From Phycisphaerales bacterium (GTDB taxonomy: Bacteria; Planctomycetota; Phycisphaerae; Phycisphaerales; UBA1924), in the NCBI GenBank assembly GCA_020846975.1, contig JADLCX010000060.1, positions 1 to 64,000 of the forward strand: a stretch of 64,000 nucleotides of DNA, in the 5' to 3' direction. A program made the position numbers and the translations under genes. Positions 32,801 to 42,106 of this stretch are shown piece after piece. A model generated the notes under the pieces. It was not told where the DNA came from, searched no databases, and saw only the letters and a list, made by a program, of their open reading frames with translations. Positions within the stretch are counted from its first letter, which is position 1, and each line of letters opens with the position of its first letter.

Positions 32801-34723
32801 TCAGGTCCGTGAGAGCAACCACGCGGCGGGGATCGCGATGGCCCCGCACAGGCATGTCAGTGGACCGCCGAACCTGACATAGTCCTTCCACCGATACCCG
32901 CCCGGCCCCATGACCATGAGGTTGGTCTGGTAGCCGATCGGCGTGACGAACTCGCACGATGCGGCGACGGTCATGCACAGCACGAGCGGGAGGGGTTCGA
33001 TCTGGCGTTCGTGGGCGATCCGCACGGCGACGGGGAACAGCAGCACGGCGGCGGAGTTGTTGCTGAGCAGCATGGTGAAAAGCAGGGCGAGGATGTAGAC
33101 GGCGGCGAAGACGCCCATCGTGCCGGCGCCATCGGCCAGCCGCATGACACTCTGCGCGACGGTCGCGGCGAGCCCGCTGGACTCGACCGCGCGGCCGATG
33201 CCGAAACTGCCGGCGATGACGAGCAGGACCTGCCAATCCAGCGCGGCGCGTGCCTGGCCGGTGGAGCAGCACCGCAGGGCGACCATGAGCAGCGCGGCGC
33301 ACATCGAGAGCGTCATCTCGTCGGGCAGGCGGCGGGCAAGGCCCGGGAGACCGACCGAGCCGAGAGTGAGCAGGAGCAGGAGCGCGGCGAAGATGACGGC
33401 GGCGATGGTGGCGCGCTCGTGCCTGGGCGCGGCCGCCCCTTCGAGCTCGGAGACCAGGTGAAAATCGGAGGAGTCGCGGTAGCGAGAGGCGAACGCGGAG
33501 TCGGCCTCGATGAGCAGCGTGTCGCCCGGGCGCAGCACGATGTCGCCGATCTTTCCGGGCAGGCGCTGTCCGTGGCGGTGGACGGCGATGATGACCGCGC
33601 CGTAGCGGGTGCGGAACCCGCCGCCGCCGCCCTCGCGGACCGAGCGGCCGACCAGCGGCGAGGCGGGCGAGATGACGGCCTCGACCAGTTTCAACCGCGA
33701 GCGCGGGACGGGGCGGGGGTTGGTCGGCGAGCTCGGCGGGGGCGCGGCGTCGGCATCGTCGGCGTGGTGCTCGGCGATGGGGACAAGGCCGCGGATCTTC
33801 TGGAGATCGACGACCGACTCCAGCACGCCGACGAAGACGAGGGTGTCATCGCCCTGCAGGATGTGGGCGGGGCCGGGCGCCGGGATGATCGACCGCGGAT
33901 CCTGTGTGGACCCGGCGCGGGCGTCGAGGCGCTCGATGCGTGAGAGGAAAAGGCCGGGCAGGTGGCGCAGCCCCGCCTGCTCGATGGTCTTTCCGACGAT
34001 GGGCGAGTCGGGCGTGACGCGCATGGCGGTGTGGTACTGCCGCGCGTTCTCGGTGATGAGCGGGTCGGTGCGGCGGTCGGGCAGGAGCAGGCGTCCGAAC
34101 AGGAGCATGTACAGCACGCCGCAGATGGCGACGGGCAGGCCGATGGCGGTGATGTCGAACATGCCCATCTCGGGGATGGGCGCGGGGGCGGCCGCGGCCC
34201 CGCCGCCGGCGGCGCGGGCGTTGTGCGCGCGAATCAGGCCCGCCACCACGACGTTGGTGGAAGTGCCGATGAGCGTGCACACGCCGCCGAGGATCGCGGC
34301 GTAGGAGAGCGGGAGGAACAGGCGGGACGGGCTGATGCCGGTGCGCCGGGCAAAGCCGTGCAGCACGGGCAGGAACATGGCGACGATGGGCGTGTTGTTG
34401 ATGAAGGCCGACATGCCCGCGACGGGCAGGATGAGGTTGGCCTGGGCCGCGAGCGTCGAGCGCGGCCTTCCGAGCATCCTGGCGCCGATCAGCCCGATAG
34501 CGCCGGTCTCCTTGAGCCCGGTCGCGACGATGTAGAGGCACGCGACGGTGACGAGCCCGCTGCTCGAGAACCCCGAGAGGGCTTCGGCCGGTGAGATGAC
34601 GCCGCAGACCAGCAGGATCGCCACGATCGCCAGCACCACCGCGTCGGCGGCGAAACGGCCGGAGCCGACGAGCAGGAACATGGCGATGATGAGGCCGGCG
34701 GTGAGCCAGGCGGGCGAGGACAT
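32801..34723 (-). CDS. SLC13/DASS-type anion transporter with two RCK_C (TrkA-C) domains
   Basis: A 640-residue transporter. The first membrane half (1-220) ends with the SNT-type signature region GGVCTLIGTSTNVVVAGLI and includes SAFINNTPIVAMFLPV. Two TrkA-C ligand-binding domains lie in the cytoplasmic loop (about 225-420, with DSPIVGKTIEQAGLRHL and ASPLVGRSVREG as starts). The second membrane half ends in LLSNNSAAVLLFPVA and EFVTPIGYQTNLMVMG. This architecture is that of bacterial and algal sodium/sulfate symporters of the SAC1/SLT type. Following cysQ and cysC in the same orientation, sulfate uptake is the likely role, though other divalent anions are possible. ATG 34723 is 41 bases after cysQ. 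Confidence 0.88.
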   Translation of the reverse strand: MSSPAWLTAGLIIAMFLLVGSGRFAADAVVLAIVAILLVCGVISPAEALSGFSSSGLVTVACLYIVATGLKETGAIGLIGARMLGRPRSTLAAQANLILPVAGMSAFINNTPIVAMFLPVLHGFARRTGISPSRLFLPLSYAAILGGVCTLIGTSTNVVVAGLIRAHNARAAGGGAAAAPAPIPEMGMFDITAIGLPVAICGVLYMLLFGRLLLPDRRTDPLITENARQYHTAMRVTPDSPIVGKTIEQAGLRHLPGLFLSRIERLDARAGSTQDPRSIIPAPGPAHILQGDDTLVFVGVLESVVDLQKIRGLVPIAEHHADDADAAPPPSSPTNPRPVPRSRLKLVEAVISPASPLVGRSVREGGGGGFRTRYGAVIIAVHRHGQRLPGKIGDIVLRPGDTLLIEADSAFASRYRDSSDFHLVSELEGAAAPRHERATIAAVIFAALLLLLTLGSVGLPGLARRLPDEMTLSMCAALLMVALRCCSTGQARAALDWQVLLVIAGSFGIGRAVESSGLAATVAQSVMRLADGAGTMGVFAAVYILALLFTMLLSNNSAAVLLFPVAVRIAHERQIEPLPLVLCMTVAASCEFVTPIGYQTNLMVMGPGGYRWKDYVRFGGPLTCLCGAIAIPAAWLLSRT

Positions 34724-34764
34724 CGGCCAGAGGTTACGCGGAAACCGGTCCGCCCGCGTCGGGC

Positions 34765-35766
34765 CTACGCGGGGCGCAGTTCCGCGATCGCGGAGATCAC
34801 CCGTGCGTGCAGGTCCGGCGGCGCGACGACCACGCCCTGGTTGGCTTCGAGACCGTGCCCGCGGGCGAAGTCGAGCGGCTTGCCGTTGATATCCGTCACG
34901 CTGCAGCCGGACTCGCGCGCGATGAGGGATCCCGCGGCGTGGTCCCAGATGCGTTCGATGTAGCCGGGCTTGACGGGCAGGCGCAGGTACACATCGGCCT
35001 GGGCGCGCGCCACGACGGCGTACTTGCACTGGCTGTCGAGCCGCACGGCCTTGTACCCGCCCGCGCCGGCCGCGCGGTTCATGATGCGGGCCGCGGCGTC
35101 GTGGTCGGAGTGCGCGGCCTCCATCGACTCGGCCACGCGCACGGGCGGGCGGATCGAAGGCGAGCGGGTGGCCATGCGGACCGGGTCGAACGCGCCCGCG
35201 CCGCGGACAGCGTGGAACACGACGCCGACCGGGCCCGCGGCGGGCGCGAGGGCGTCGATCGCCGCGCCCGAGGAACGCGGCAGGTTGGGGCACGCCATCG
35301 CGCCCAGCGCGACCTCGCCGCGCTCGATCAGCGCGAGCGCGATGCAGTACTGCTGGCTGCGCAGGAAGCCCTTGGTGCCGTCGATCGGGTCGAGCGTCCA
35401 GAACGTGCCGCCGGGATCGGGCTCTTGGGCGCCGCGGTCGATGGCCCCGAGCACGGCATCCTCGGAGGCATCGGGCCATGCGCCGGACTCGCGCAGGGCG
35501 GCGATGGTGGCCCGGAGATGGACCTTGTGTTCCGGCTCGCGCAGGAACCCGCCGGACTCTTCGGCGACGAGCCGGACGCCGCCGAGGCGCCGGGCCAGTT
35601 CACGCGCGACGACCGCCTGCGAAGCGAAGTCCGCGATCGTGACCGGCGAGCGGTCGTCCTTGGTCATGGAGCGCACGCTCGCCAGCCGCTGCTGGACGTG
35701 GCGGGTGACCAGCGAGGCCTTCTCGACGGCGGAGCGGGCGATGGAGATGTGCTTCTGGTCGATCAT
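34765..35766 (-). CDS. cysQ: 3'(2'),5'-bisphosphate nucleotidase, HAL2/CysQ-like
   Basis: A 333-residue inositol-monophosphatase-fold enzyme that hydrolyses 3'-phosphoadenosine 5'-phosphate (PAP) or PAPS. Motifs: SPVTIADFASQ (metal/lithium region), VAEESGGFL with the catalytic Glu pair, LDPIDGTKGFLR (the metal-binding DPIDGT), and RIWDHAAGSLIARESGCSVT. The KGFLR continuation and overall length fit the eukaryote-like HAL2 subgroup better than E. coli CysQ. It begins 7 bases after the cysC stop, so the two form an operon that makes PAPS and disposes of PAP. Inositol-phosphate substrates cannot be excluded. Confidence 0.86.
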   Translation of the reverse strand: MIDQKHISIARSAVEKASLVTRHVQQRLASVRSMTKDDRSPVTIADFASQAVVARELARRLGGVRLVAEESGGFLREPEHKVHLRATIAALRESGAWPDASEDAVLGAIDRGAQEPDPGGTFWTLDPIDGTKGFLRSQQYCIALALIERGEVALGAMACPNLPRSSGAAIDALAPAAGPVGVVFHAVRGAGAFDPVRMATRSPSIRPPVRVAESMEAAHSDHDAAARIMNRAAGAGGYKAVRLDSQCKYAVVARAQADVYLRLPVKPGYIERIWDHAAGSLIARESGCSVTDINGKPLDFARGHGLEANQGVVVAPPDLHARVISAIAELRPA

Positions 35767-35773
35767 CGACGCA

Positions 35774-36445
35774 TCATTCGCGTGCGAGTGTCGGGGCGGG
35801 AGCGGCCCGCAGGAGTTCCATGCAGCGCCGGACCGACTCGGCGATGGGCGTGCTCGCGGTGGCGAGGGTGAGATCCGGGCGCTGCGGCGACTCGTACGGG
35901 TCGTCGATCCCCGTGAACCCCTTCAACGCCCCCGCGCGGGCCTTCTTGTACAGGCCCTTGGGGTCGCGACGCTCGCACTCTTCCAGCGGCGTGTCCACGA
36001 ACACTTCGATGAACCGCAGCGGCTGGATCCCCTTCTCGGGCGCCTCGTGCATCCGTCGCACCCGTTCACGATCGGCGCGGTAGGGCGAGATGAAACTCAC
36101 CAGACAGACCACGCCGCAGTCGGCGAACAGCCGGGCCACCTCGCCGATCCGCCGGATGTTCTCGTGTCGATCCTCCGCGCTGAACCCCAGGTCGGCGTTC
36201 AGGCCGTGGCGGATGTTGTCGCCGTCGAGCCGGTAGGCGATGCGTCCGTGGCGGAGCAGTTCGGCCTCGAGCGCGGAGGCGATCGTGGACTTTCCCGACC
36301 CCGACAGGCCGGTGAACCAGACCGTGCACCCGGCCCGGCCCTCGGCGAGGCCGATCAGTTTCCACCGCTGCTCGCGCGACAGGCCGGCCTCGCTCCACAC
36401 GATGTTGTCCGCGGCGTGGGTTGGCTTTGATGGGTCTGTGGACAT
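35774..36445 (-). CDS. cysC: adenylylsulfate kinase
   Basis: A 223-residue APS kinase that phosphorylates adenylylsulfate to PAPS. The P-loop GLSGSGKST is at 46-54, followed by [17 protein letters not shown] (APS-binding region), [47 protein letters not shown] and YESPQRPDL. All family landmarks are present, and the length is normal. ATG 36445 lacks a strong Shine-Dalgarno sequence, but upstream codons are atypical. It is first in the cysC-cysQ-SLC13 run. No ATP sulfurylase gene lies in this window, so the set is more likely to feed sulfotransferases or cooperate with distant sulfate genes. Confidence 0.93.
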   Translation of the reverse strand: MSTDPSKPTHAADNIVWSEAGLSREQRWKLIGLAEGRAGCTVWFTGLSGSGKSTIASALEAELLRHGRIAYRLDGDNIRHGLNADLGFSAEDRHENIRRIGEVARLFADCGVVCLVSFISPYRADRERVRRMHEAPEKGIQPLRFIEVFVDTPLEECERRDPKGLYKKARAGALKGFTGIDDPYESPQRPDLTLATASTPIAESVRRCMELLRAAPAPTLARE

Positions 36446-36619
36446 GGGGTGGGCGGAGCGGGGCGGCTCGTGCGAGTGTAGTGAACTTCCGCCGCGCAGA
36501 GCCGAGGGGCCGATCCGGTCTGTTCGGGTATTCGGCGAGACCGGCCGCGGCGAGGTACACTCGCGCCGCCGCGCTCCCCCGTCGAAGCCCGCCCCGATCC
36601 GACGCCCCCGAACGCCGTC

Positions 36620-37396
36620 ATGAGCACCCATACCGCCGCCCGCTCTCCGATCCACGTGACCGCCCAACCGAACCCCTCGTCCTCGGCCGGTTCCAAGCCC
36701 GCGGCGTCGAACGCCGCGGCGGACTACTCGTTCCTGCGCCGGTACGCGGGCCGCTTCATCGTCTTCGAGGGTCCGGATGGATCGGGCAAGAGCACGCAGT
36801 TCCGTCGCCTGACCGAGGCGTGCAAGTCGCTCGCGCCGCCGATCGCGCTGTGCGAGGTGCGCGAGCCGGGCGGAACGCCCGTCGGCGAACGGATCCGCCA
36901 GCACATCCTGCTGGCCCGCGCGGAGGAGGGGCTCGAGATGGGGGTGCGGTGCGAGATGCTGCTCTACATGGCCAGCCGCGCCGAACTGGTCGAGCGCCGG
37001 ATTGTTCCCGCGCTCAAGCGCGGTGAGCTGGTCCTTGCCGACCGATTCGTCGCCTCCACGCTCGCGTATCAGGGCGCGGCGGGCGGCCTGTCGATGGCTG
37101 ATATCGCGGGGGTCGCCCGCGTCGCGACCCGCAACTTGCAGCCCGATCTGGTGGTGGTGTTTGATATCGACGAGAAGGCCGCGGCCAAGCGCCTCAGCCC
37201 CTTGCTCGACCGCATGGAGGCCAAGGGTGCCGAGTTCCACAGGCGCGTGCGGCAGGGTTACCTCGATCAGGCGAAATCGGACCCGGGCCGGTACGCGGTG
37301 GTGGACGCTTCGAGGGGGGAGGAAGAGGTGTGGGGGCAGTTGACGGCGATGCTGCGGGGTCGGGCGGGCTCGCTATCGGCGCGAACCACGCGCTAA
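36620..37396 (+). CDS. tmk: thymidylate kinase with N-terminal extension
   Basis: A 258-residue dTMP kinase that makes dTDP for DNA synthesis. The P-loop GPDGSGKST is at 51-59, then [46 protein letters not shown] (DRF motif), and a lid region [18 protein letters not shown]. Compared with typical enzymes the P-loop is about 40 residues late: residues 1-38 form a Ser/Ala/Pro-rich extension that looks unstructured. An internal start is not obvious, because no ATG or GTG lies between 36620 and the P-loop. It is divergent from cysC. Confidence 0.92.
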   Translation: MSTHTAARSPIHVTAQPNPSSSAGSKPAASNAAADYSFLRRYAGRFIVFEGPDGSGKSTQFRRLTEACKSLAPPIALCEVREPGGTPVGERIRQHILLARAEEGLEMGVRCEMLLYMASRAELVERRIVPALKRGELVLADRFVASTLAYQGAAGGLSMADIAGVARVATRNLQPDLVVVFDIDEKAAAKRLSPLLDRMEAKGAEFHRRVRQGYLDQAKSDPGRYAVVDASRGEEEVWGQLTAMLRGRAGSLSARTTR

Positions 37397-37516
37397 GATC
37401 GGGCCGTCACTCAACCCCCGCATGATCTGTCGGTACCGCCCCCATGATTGCGGCCATGCGGTACACCGGAAGACCGAACCGCTCCGACCCTTGTGGAGCG
37501 GGCGCGGGGCACAAAC

Positions 37517-39919
37517 GTGGTCAACCCCAACTCGCCGACGAACGACGGTCCCCCGGGCGATGACGATCCGCCGGAACCCGGTCCATTCGGCCCCGATGAC
37601 TCAGCAGATTATCTGATTCACCAGGGTGTTCGCTACCCGCGAAGGATCGGCAGCTTCACGCTCCGCTCGTTCATCGGGCGCGGCAGCTTCGGTCTGGTCT
37701 TTCACGCCGAGCGCAGCAACCCGCTCAAGCACGTGGCGTTGAAGATCCTGCGGCCCGACGTGACGGAAGAGATCTCGATCCGTCGCTTCATGAGAGAGGC
37801 GGACCATCTCGCCGCGCTCGACCACGACAACATCGTGCGGGTGTTCGAGAGCGGGGTCGTGAAGGTGGAGGGCCGGAGCACGCCGTACTTCGTGATGGGC
37901 TTGATCGAAGGCGCCAGCCCGATCAACGTGTACGTGATTGACAAGCAACTCGGAGAAGCGGCGCGGGTGCGGCTGGTCATCAAGGTCGCCCGTGCCGTCC
38001 AGCACATGCACGACCGGGGGATGGTCCATCGCGATCTCAAGCCCTCGAACGTGCTCGTGGACAGCGGAGGCAAGCCGCAGATCATCGATGTCAGTCTGGT
38101 GCTGACGGGCGATCCGATCACGCGCTTCGAGCAGCTTGGCACATGGTGCGGCTCACTGCCCTACATGGCGCCCGAGCAGTTCGACGGTCCGAACAACGTC
38201 ACGCCGCGGACGGATGTCTACGCGCTGGGCGTGATCCTGCACGAACTGCTGACGGAGAAGCTCCCGTACGACATTCGGGACGTCGCGGATTGGAAAGAGA
38301 TCAAGCCGATCATCCAGCACACGCCGCCAACGCGACCTTCTGACCACGTGAAACTCACGCATCCCGAGCTCGATGCGGTGGTCGCGCGGGCGCTCGAAAA
38401 GGACTTGGCGCCGAGCGATGGCATTCGGCGGCTGAAGACCGCTTCGGACTTTGCCGACGAGCTTGAGGCAATCGTCGGCGCGTCGGTCGTGACCGGCAGC
38501 GACCGGCGGCGCTCTTCCACCAACATTGCGATGCCTCCGGAGACCGTGCGCGGGCCGACGGTGCTCGGCCGTGTGCGACAACTGAGAGCGATGGCGCCGC
38601 TCTTGGCGGCCGTGCTTATCGGCGGGCTGTTCGGCGACAGGCTCGCGACATGGACCGGCTTGGCCGGTTGGTACGAGCGATGGCTGCTGTCCAGCCCCCT
38701 GGGCGGGTCGCTGGTCGGCGTCGCCATCATCGACTTCGCGGATGAGGACGAGCCCGCGCGTGTCGCGGAGAAACTGGGAATCGCGGGGTTTGATCCGGAC
38801 AATGTGCACCATCACAGGGCGCTGCACGCGTCGCTGCTTCGTGCGCTCAAGGGCTGCCAAGCCAGGTCCATCGCGCTCGACATCGAGTACAAGCCGGTGG
38901 CTACACCGTTCGACCGGGAGTTGAGGTCCGCCATCGCGGAACTCGACAGCGGTCCGCAACCAATCCGGGTCTTTGGCGCCAGCGAGTCGTGGAACTACGT
39001 AGGCCGCATACCGCCCGACACGATGATTCTGGCGCCGCCGGCGCTCGTGGGCGTGACACTGCTCATTGAGGATCGCACGAGTGCCTGGGTGCTGGATGTG
39101 GCCCTGCAGCGTGGCCAGACCAAGGTGTGGCCCGGGCTGGTGGCCGCGGTCTGCGCCACGTCGGTCGATCCGCGATGTGATTACGATTTCCACATCGACG
39201 CGGAACGCGAGACCATCCAGTTCGAGTTCTTCGGCAAGGGAGACCTGCCGACGAGGGTGGTTCCGGACGACCACCCGCGGCCGCTCACGTCGGTTCAGGC
39301 CATCAGCGAGCCCACCGCCGACGACGCCGACTGCGGCATTCTTGCAGGCGACCGGCTGGCGCTGATCAAGCTGGCGTTGCCGCCACAGAGCGTGATCAAC
39401 AACGCACGATTCTCGTACGAACGTGTGTTGGCGGCGTCGCCCTCGGAACGCCTGGGTTGGTTTGATCGCAAGATCGTGCTCATTGGCAACACGGTGAAAC
39501 GGGGGCGGGTCGAGCGAGACTGGGACTTGTTCGAGACGCCGCACGGAGAGCGTATGTGGGGGGTCTACGCGCACGCCGCGGGGATCTCCGGGCTGCTGAC
39601 CGGCCGGATCATCCGTTATCCGGCGGGCTGGATGAGCTGGCTTGCGGTGGTGGCGGTCGCGACGACCGCCTTCGGGATCGTGGCGTGGCGGTCTTGGAAA
39701 CCGCGATGCCTGCGTCGGCCCGCATGGCGAGCGTTCGTCGCCAGCGGGGCAGTGCTGCTGGCGATGTCGGCTACGATCGTGGCGAGTTGTGTTTATGTGT
39801 CGCGGCATCATCTGCGATTCTGGCACCCCTTCGACCTGATGCTCGCACTTATGCTCGGCGCATTGCTGGCAAGCGTATCGAGACAATCCGCGACCCAGGA
39901 ACCACACACGAAGGCTTGA
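37517..39919 (+). CDS. membrane Ser/Thr protein kinase with C-terminal CHASE2 sensor
   Basis: A protein of about 800 residues. The Hanks-type kinase domain (about 45-310) has IGRGSFGLVFHAE, VALKIL, the catalytic loop MVHRDLKPSNVL and YMAPEQF; the usual DFG is IIDVSLVL, so Asp is kept but Phe-Gly becomes Val-Ser. A single membrane segment (MAPLLAAVLIGGLFGDRL) leads to an extracytoplasmic CHASE2-type domain (about 395-690, with VAIIDFADED and IVLIGNTVKRG), then three further membrane segments at the C-terminus. It presumably senses an envelope signal and phosphorylates proteins inside. GTG 37517 gives a planctomycete-like acidic N-terminus; TTG 37448 is an alternative. The lipoprotein gene follows 11 bases later. 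Confidence 0.88.
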   Translation: MVNPNSPTNDGPPGDDDPPEPGPFGPDDSADYLIHQGVRYPRRIGSFTLRSFIGRGSFGLVFHAERSNPLKHVALKILRPDVTEEISIRRFMREADHLAALDHDNIVRVFESGVVKVEGRSTPYFVMGLIEGASPINVYVIDKQLGEAARVRLVIKVARAVQHMHDRGMVHRDLKPSNVLVDSGGKPQIIDVSLVLTGDPITRFEQLGTWCGSLPYMAPEQFDGPNNVTPRTDVYALGVILHELLTEKLPYDIRDVADWKEIKPIIQHTPPTRPSDHVKLTHPELDAVVARALEKDLAPSDGIRRLKTASDFADELEAIVGASVVTGSDRRRSSTNIAMPPETVRGPTVLGRVRQLRAMAPLLAAVLIGGLFGDRLATWTGLAGWYERWLLSSPLGGSLVGVAIIDFADEDEPARVAEKLGIAGFDPDNVHHHRALHASLLRALKGCQARSIALDIEYKPVATPFDRELRSAIAELDSGPQPIRVFGASESWNYVGRIPPDTMILAPPALVGVTLLIEDRTSAWVLDVALQRGQTKVWPGLVAAVCATSVDPRCDYDFHIDAERETIQFEFFGKGDLPTRVVPDDHPRPLTSVQAISEPTADDADCGILAGDRLALIKLALPPQSVINNARFSYERVLAASPSERLGWFDRKIVLIGNTVKRGRVERDWDLFETPHGERMWGVYAHAAGISGLLTGRIIRYPAGWMSWLAVVAVATTAFGIVAWRSWKPRCLRRPAWRAFVASGAVLLAMSATIVASCVYVSRHHLRFWHPFDLMLALMLGALLASVSRQSATQEPHTKA

Positions 39920-39930
39920 GGAGACAGGCA

Positions 39931-40827
39931 ATGAATGGGCTATTGGTGGCCGTTGGAATGGCGATGTGCGGCGTGATGGCCTCTTGCGAGAAGCCGCCGG
40001 GGTCCAAAGTCACTCTGACCAGCATGGAGAGCAGGCCGGCCGAACCCATCGAGGAGGATGTCCGCAGGGTGTGCCTGGTCGTTGATGATGCTCACGACTG
40101 CAAGGACATGGCGCTCCGTTGGACCTATTTTGATGACAAGGTTGAACGTAATTTCAGGCTTGTTCTGGGCTCAAAGGCGGCCAAGGAGGACAACCGGAAG
40201 GTCTTTCGCGAGCTTTCAGAATCCAAGACAGCCGACAGCAGTTTGGGGAATGTGAACGACGGGCGGTTAACGTGGATCGAGAAGGGCTACGTCATTGCCG
40301 ATGGCCGGGCCCCGATCGTTCGGGGCCGCCGCGTACGCGCATCCTCGCCGGGCACCCAGTTCATCATCGAACAGCTCGAGCAGAACGGCCCGGAACGCGT
40401 GTATCTTGTCACCACCACCAAGGACTCTGCTGGGAAAGTGCACAAGGTTGAAGTGAGCGCCATCAAGGCCGATGGGACTCACAAGACGTTGACATTGGAC
40501 GAGCCGGATACGTGGCTGGAGATCGACGCCAACGGCAAGTTCGTGTTCGAGGTCCCTAAGAAGTTGAAAGACGCCACCGAAGCGCAGCAGCTGTTCGTTC
40601 GCAATCTCAAGTATCTCATCGGCTTGGGGGGCTGTGCCGCGGGATTGGCGGAATCAACCAAGATCAGGGATGCGAAGACTCCGCTGGGCGACTTCGCCCG
40701 GCTCTTTCCGAACATGGAGATTCTCTTCAATCCCGAGCCGCTGGACCCGACGGTGAAGCCCGGTCCCGCCGCGCCGAAAAGCGATCAGGGTGCGCCCGCG
40801 CCCCCGGCACAAGCGCCTGGAGGGTGA
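39931..40827 (+). CDS. putative lipoprotein paired with the CHASE2 kinase
   Basis: A 298-residue protein with a lipoprotein signal: hydrophobic stretch then MASC lipobox (Cys19). GAGGAG lies 8 bases upstream of ATG 39931. The mature part has no domain I recognise. It contains VRRVCLVVDDAHDCKDMALR with two cysteines, a beta-rich middle (QLEQNGPERVYLVTTTKDS, GKVHKVEVSAI) and a Pro/Ala-rich C-terminus. Local GC is below that of neighbouring housekeeping genes. Its position directly after the kinase suggests it modulates or is read by the CHASE2 domain, but this is inference from order only. Confidence 0.78.
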   Translation: MNGLLVAVGMAMCGVMASCEKPPGSKVTLTSMESRPAEPIEEDVRRVCLVVDDAHDCKDMALRWTYFDDKVERNFRLVLGSKAAKEDNRKVFRELSESKTADSSLGNVNDGRLTWIEKGYVIADGRAPIVRGRRVRASSPGTQFIIEQLEQNGPERVYLVTTTKDSAGKVHKVEVSAIKADGTHKTLTLDEPDTWLEIDANGKFVFEVPKKLKDATEAQQLFVRNLKYLIGLGGCAAGLAESTKIRDAKTPLGDFARLFPNMEILFNPEPLDPTVKPGPAAPKSDQGAPAPPAQAPGG

Positions 40828-40858
40828 TTCGGCGCTCTGGCGACGCCCGGCCGGCTCG

Positions 40859-42103
40859 CTATTCCGTAACTTCGACCACCACCGGCACGCTCACGCGCTT
40901 GGCCCACGCGCTGCTTCCGCGTGACCACCACAGGATTGACTCGGGGTCCAGCGCGGGGCTGGGTTCGGTCGCGGCCGACTCGGGCAGCACGCAGAACGCC
41001 GCGCGGTGGCTCTTGTTCACCGCGATATCCCGGAGCAGGTCGTCCAGCGCGCGGGTTTCGGCCGAGGTCTGCACGATCCGCACCGCGCGAACGTGGGTCC
41101 TCGCGGCCGGAAGGCTCGGGCCTTCCGTCGCATCGTGCTTCACAACCGCCGGCTTGGGAGCGGTTCCGGGGCCCTGGTCGCCCGCGTATGTCGGAACCGC
41201 GTGGCTCGGACGATCTGGGCGGGTGGGGGACTCGGGCGCGGGCGAAGACTCGGGAAGGGGCGAGGCCAGCGCGGCGTACTCGATCGGGAGCGCGTTGAGC
41301 TCGAACGCCCGCCACCGCTCGTCGCGCCCGGAGGCGCGGGACAGGTCCTGGAGGTGCCGCAGCGTGCCCTCAAAGTTGTCCGAGCGCACGCGGATCACCA
41401 GCCGCCCTGCCTCGGCGAGTTTCAGGGCCTCGGCGAGCGTGAGCCCCGTCGGCGCGGCCGCGGCGACCGCGGTCTCGGCGGGGTCGCCGGCGCTTGTGAT
41501 CGGCGATTCCGATGATTCGGGCTTGTCGGGTGTTGCGGGCACCACGGCGACTTCGGTCTTCTCCACCGCGGGAACCTCCGGCGCGTGGCCCCGGTCGTTC
41601 TCGGACGCGGTGTTGGTGACGAGCGGTCCGAGTTTCGAGGGCTTGGGCCAGGCCTTTGACAGTTCCTGCACAGCGACAAAGCCCAACCCCGCAACGATCG
41701 CCAGGGATGCGGCGGTCGCCAATCGACGGCCCCACGCGCTCTCGGCCAGCACGCTCAGCACGTTGCGGCGGTGGGGGATCACGGAACTGATCGGGATCGC
41801 CGCGGGGGCCTCTTCGCTCTCGGCCACCAGCGCGCTGAGCGCCTCGCGGTTCAGTTTCGCCTCGACGGCATCGACCATCCCAACCGGCTGCGGGATGCGG
41901 ACCTCGGCGAGTTCGGCGACCTCGGCCCGGTCGGCCCGCAACTGCTTCACCAGCAAACCCAGCCGCGGCGACCGTTGCAGGCCCTCGATCACGACCGCCT
42001 CTCGCGACTTCGGCAACTGGCCGTCGACCAGGTCCACCACGTCGTCGGGGGTGACCCCCGGCGGCAGGTCAAGATCGGGGTTGTCGAGGCGGTCGTTGCT
42101 CAC
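40859..42103 (-). CDS. membrane anti-sigma factor-like protein
   Basis: The 414-residue product has an N-terminal cytoplasmic region of about 110 residues (TPDDVVDLVDGQLPKSREAV resembles the start of anti-sigma zinc-finger-like domains but without the HxxxCxxC motif), one membrane segment (LATAASLAIVAGLGFVAVQ, about 128-147) and a large extracytoplasmic part with a Pro/Ala/Ser linker. GTG 42103 lies 3 bases after the sigma gene stop, so the pair is cotranscribed and probably coupled. Gene order is the main evidence for the anti-sigma role; no ligand or protease site is evident. Confidence 0.75.
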   Translation of the reverse strand: MSNDRLDNPDLDLPPGVTPDDVVDLVDGQLPKSREAVVIEGLQRSPRLGLLVKQLRADRAEVAELAEVRIPQPVGMVDAVEAKLNREALSALVAESEEAPAAIPISSVIPHRRNVLSVLAESAWGRRLATAASLAIVAGLGFVAVQELSKAWPKPSKLGPLVTNTASENDRGHAPEVPAVEKTEVAVVPATPDKPESSESPITSAGDPAETAVAAAAPTGLTLAEALKLAEAGRLVIRVRSDNFEGTLRHLQDLSRASGRDERWRAFELNALPIEYAALASPLPESSPAPESPTRPDRPSHAVPTYAGDQGPGTAPKPAVVKHDATEGPSLPAARTHVRAVRIVQTSAETRALDDLLRDIAVNKSHRAAFCVLPESAATEPSPALDPESILWWSRGSSAWAKRVSVPVVVEVTE

Positions 42104-42106
42104 GGC

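Noticed and set aside
34724..35479. N-terminal extension of the SLC13 transporter into the cysQ region
   Set aside because: It would overlap a convincing phosphatase gene, and the extra residues are Arg/Ala/Gly-rich shadow sequence; the transporter begins at 34723.
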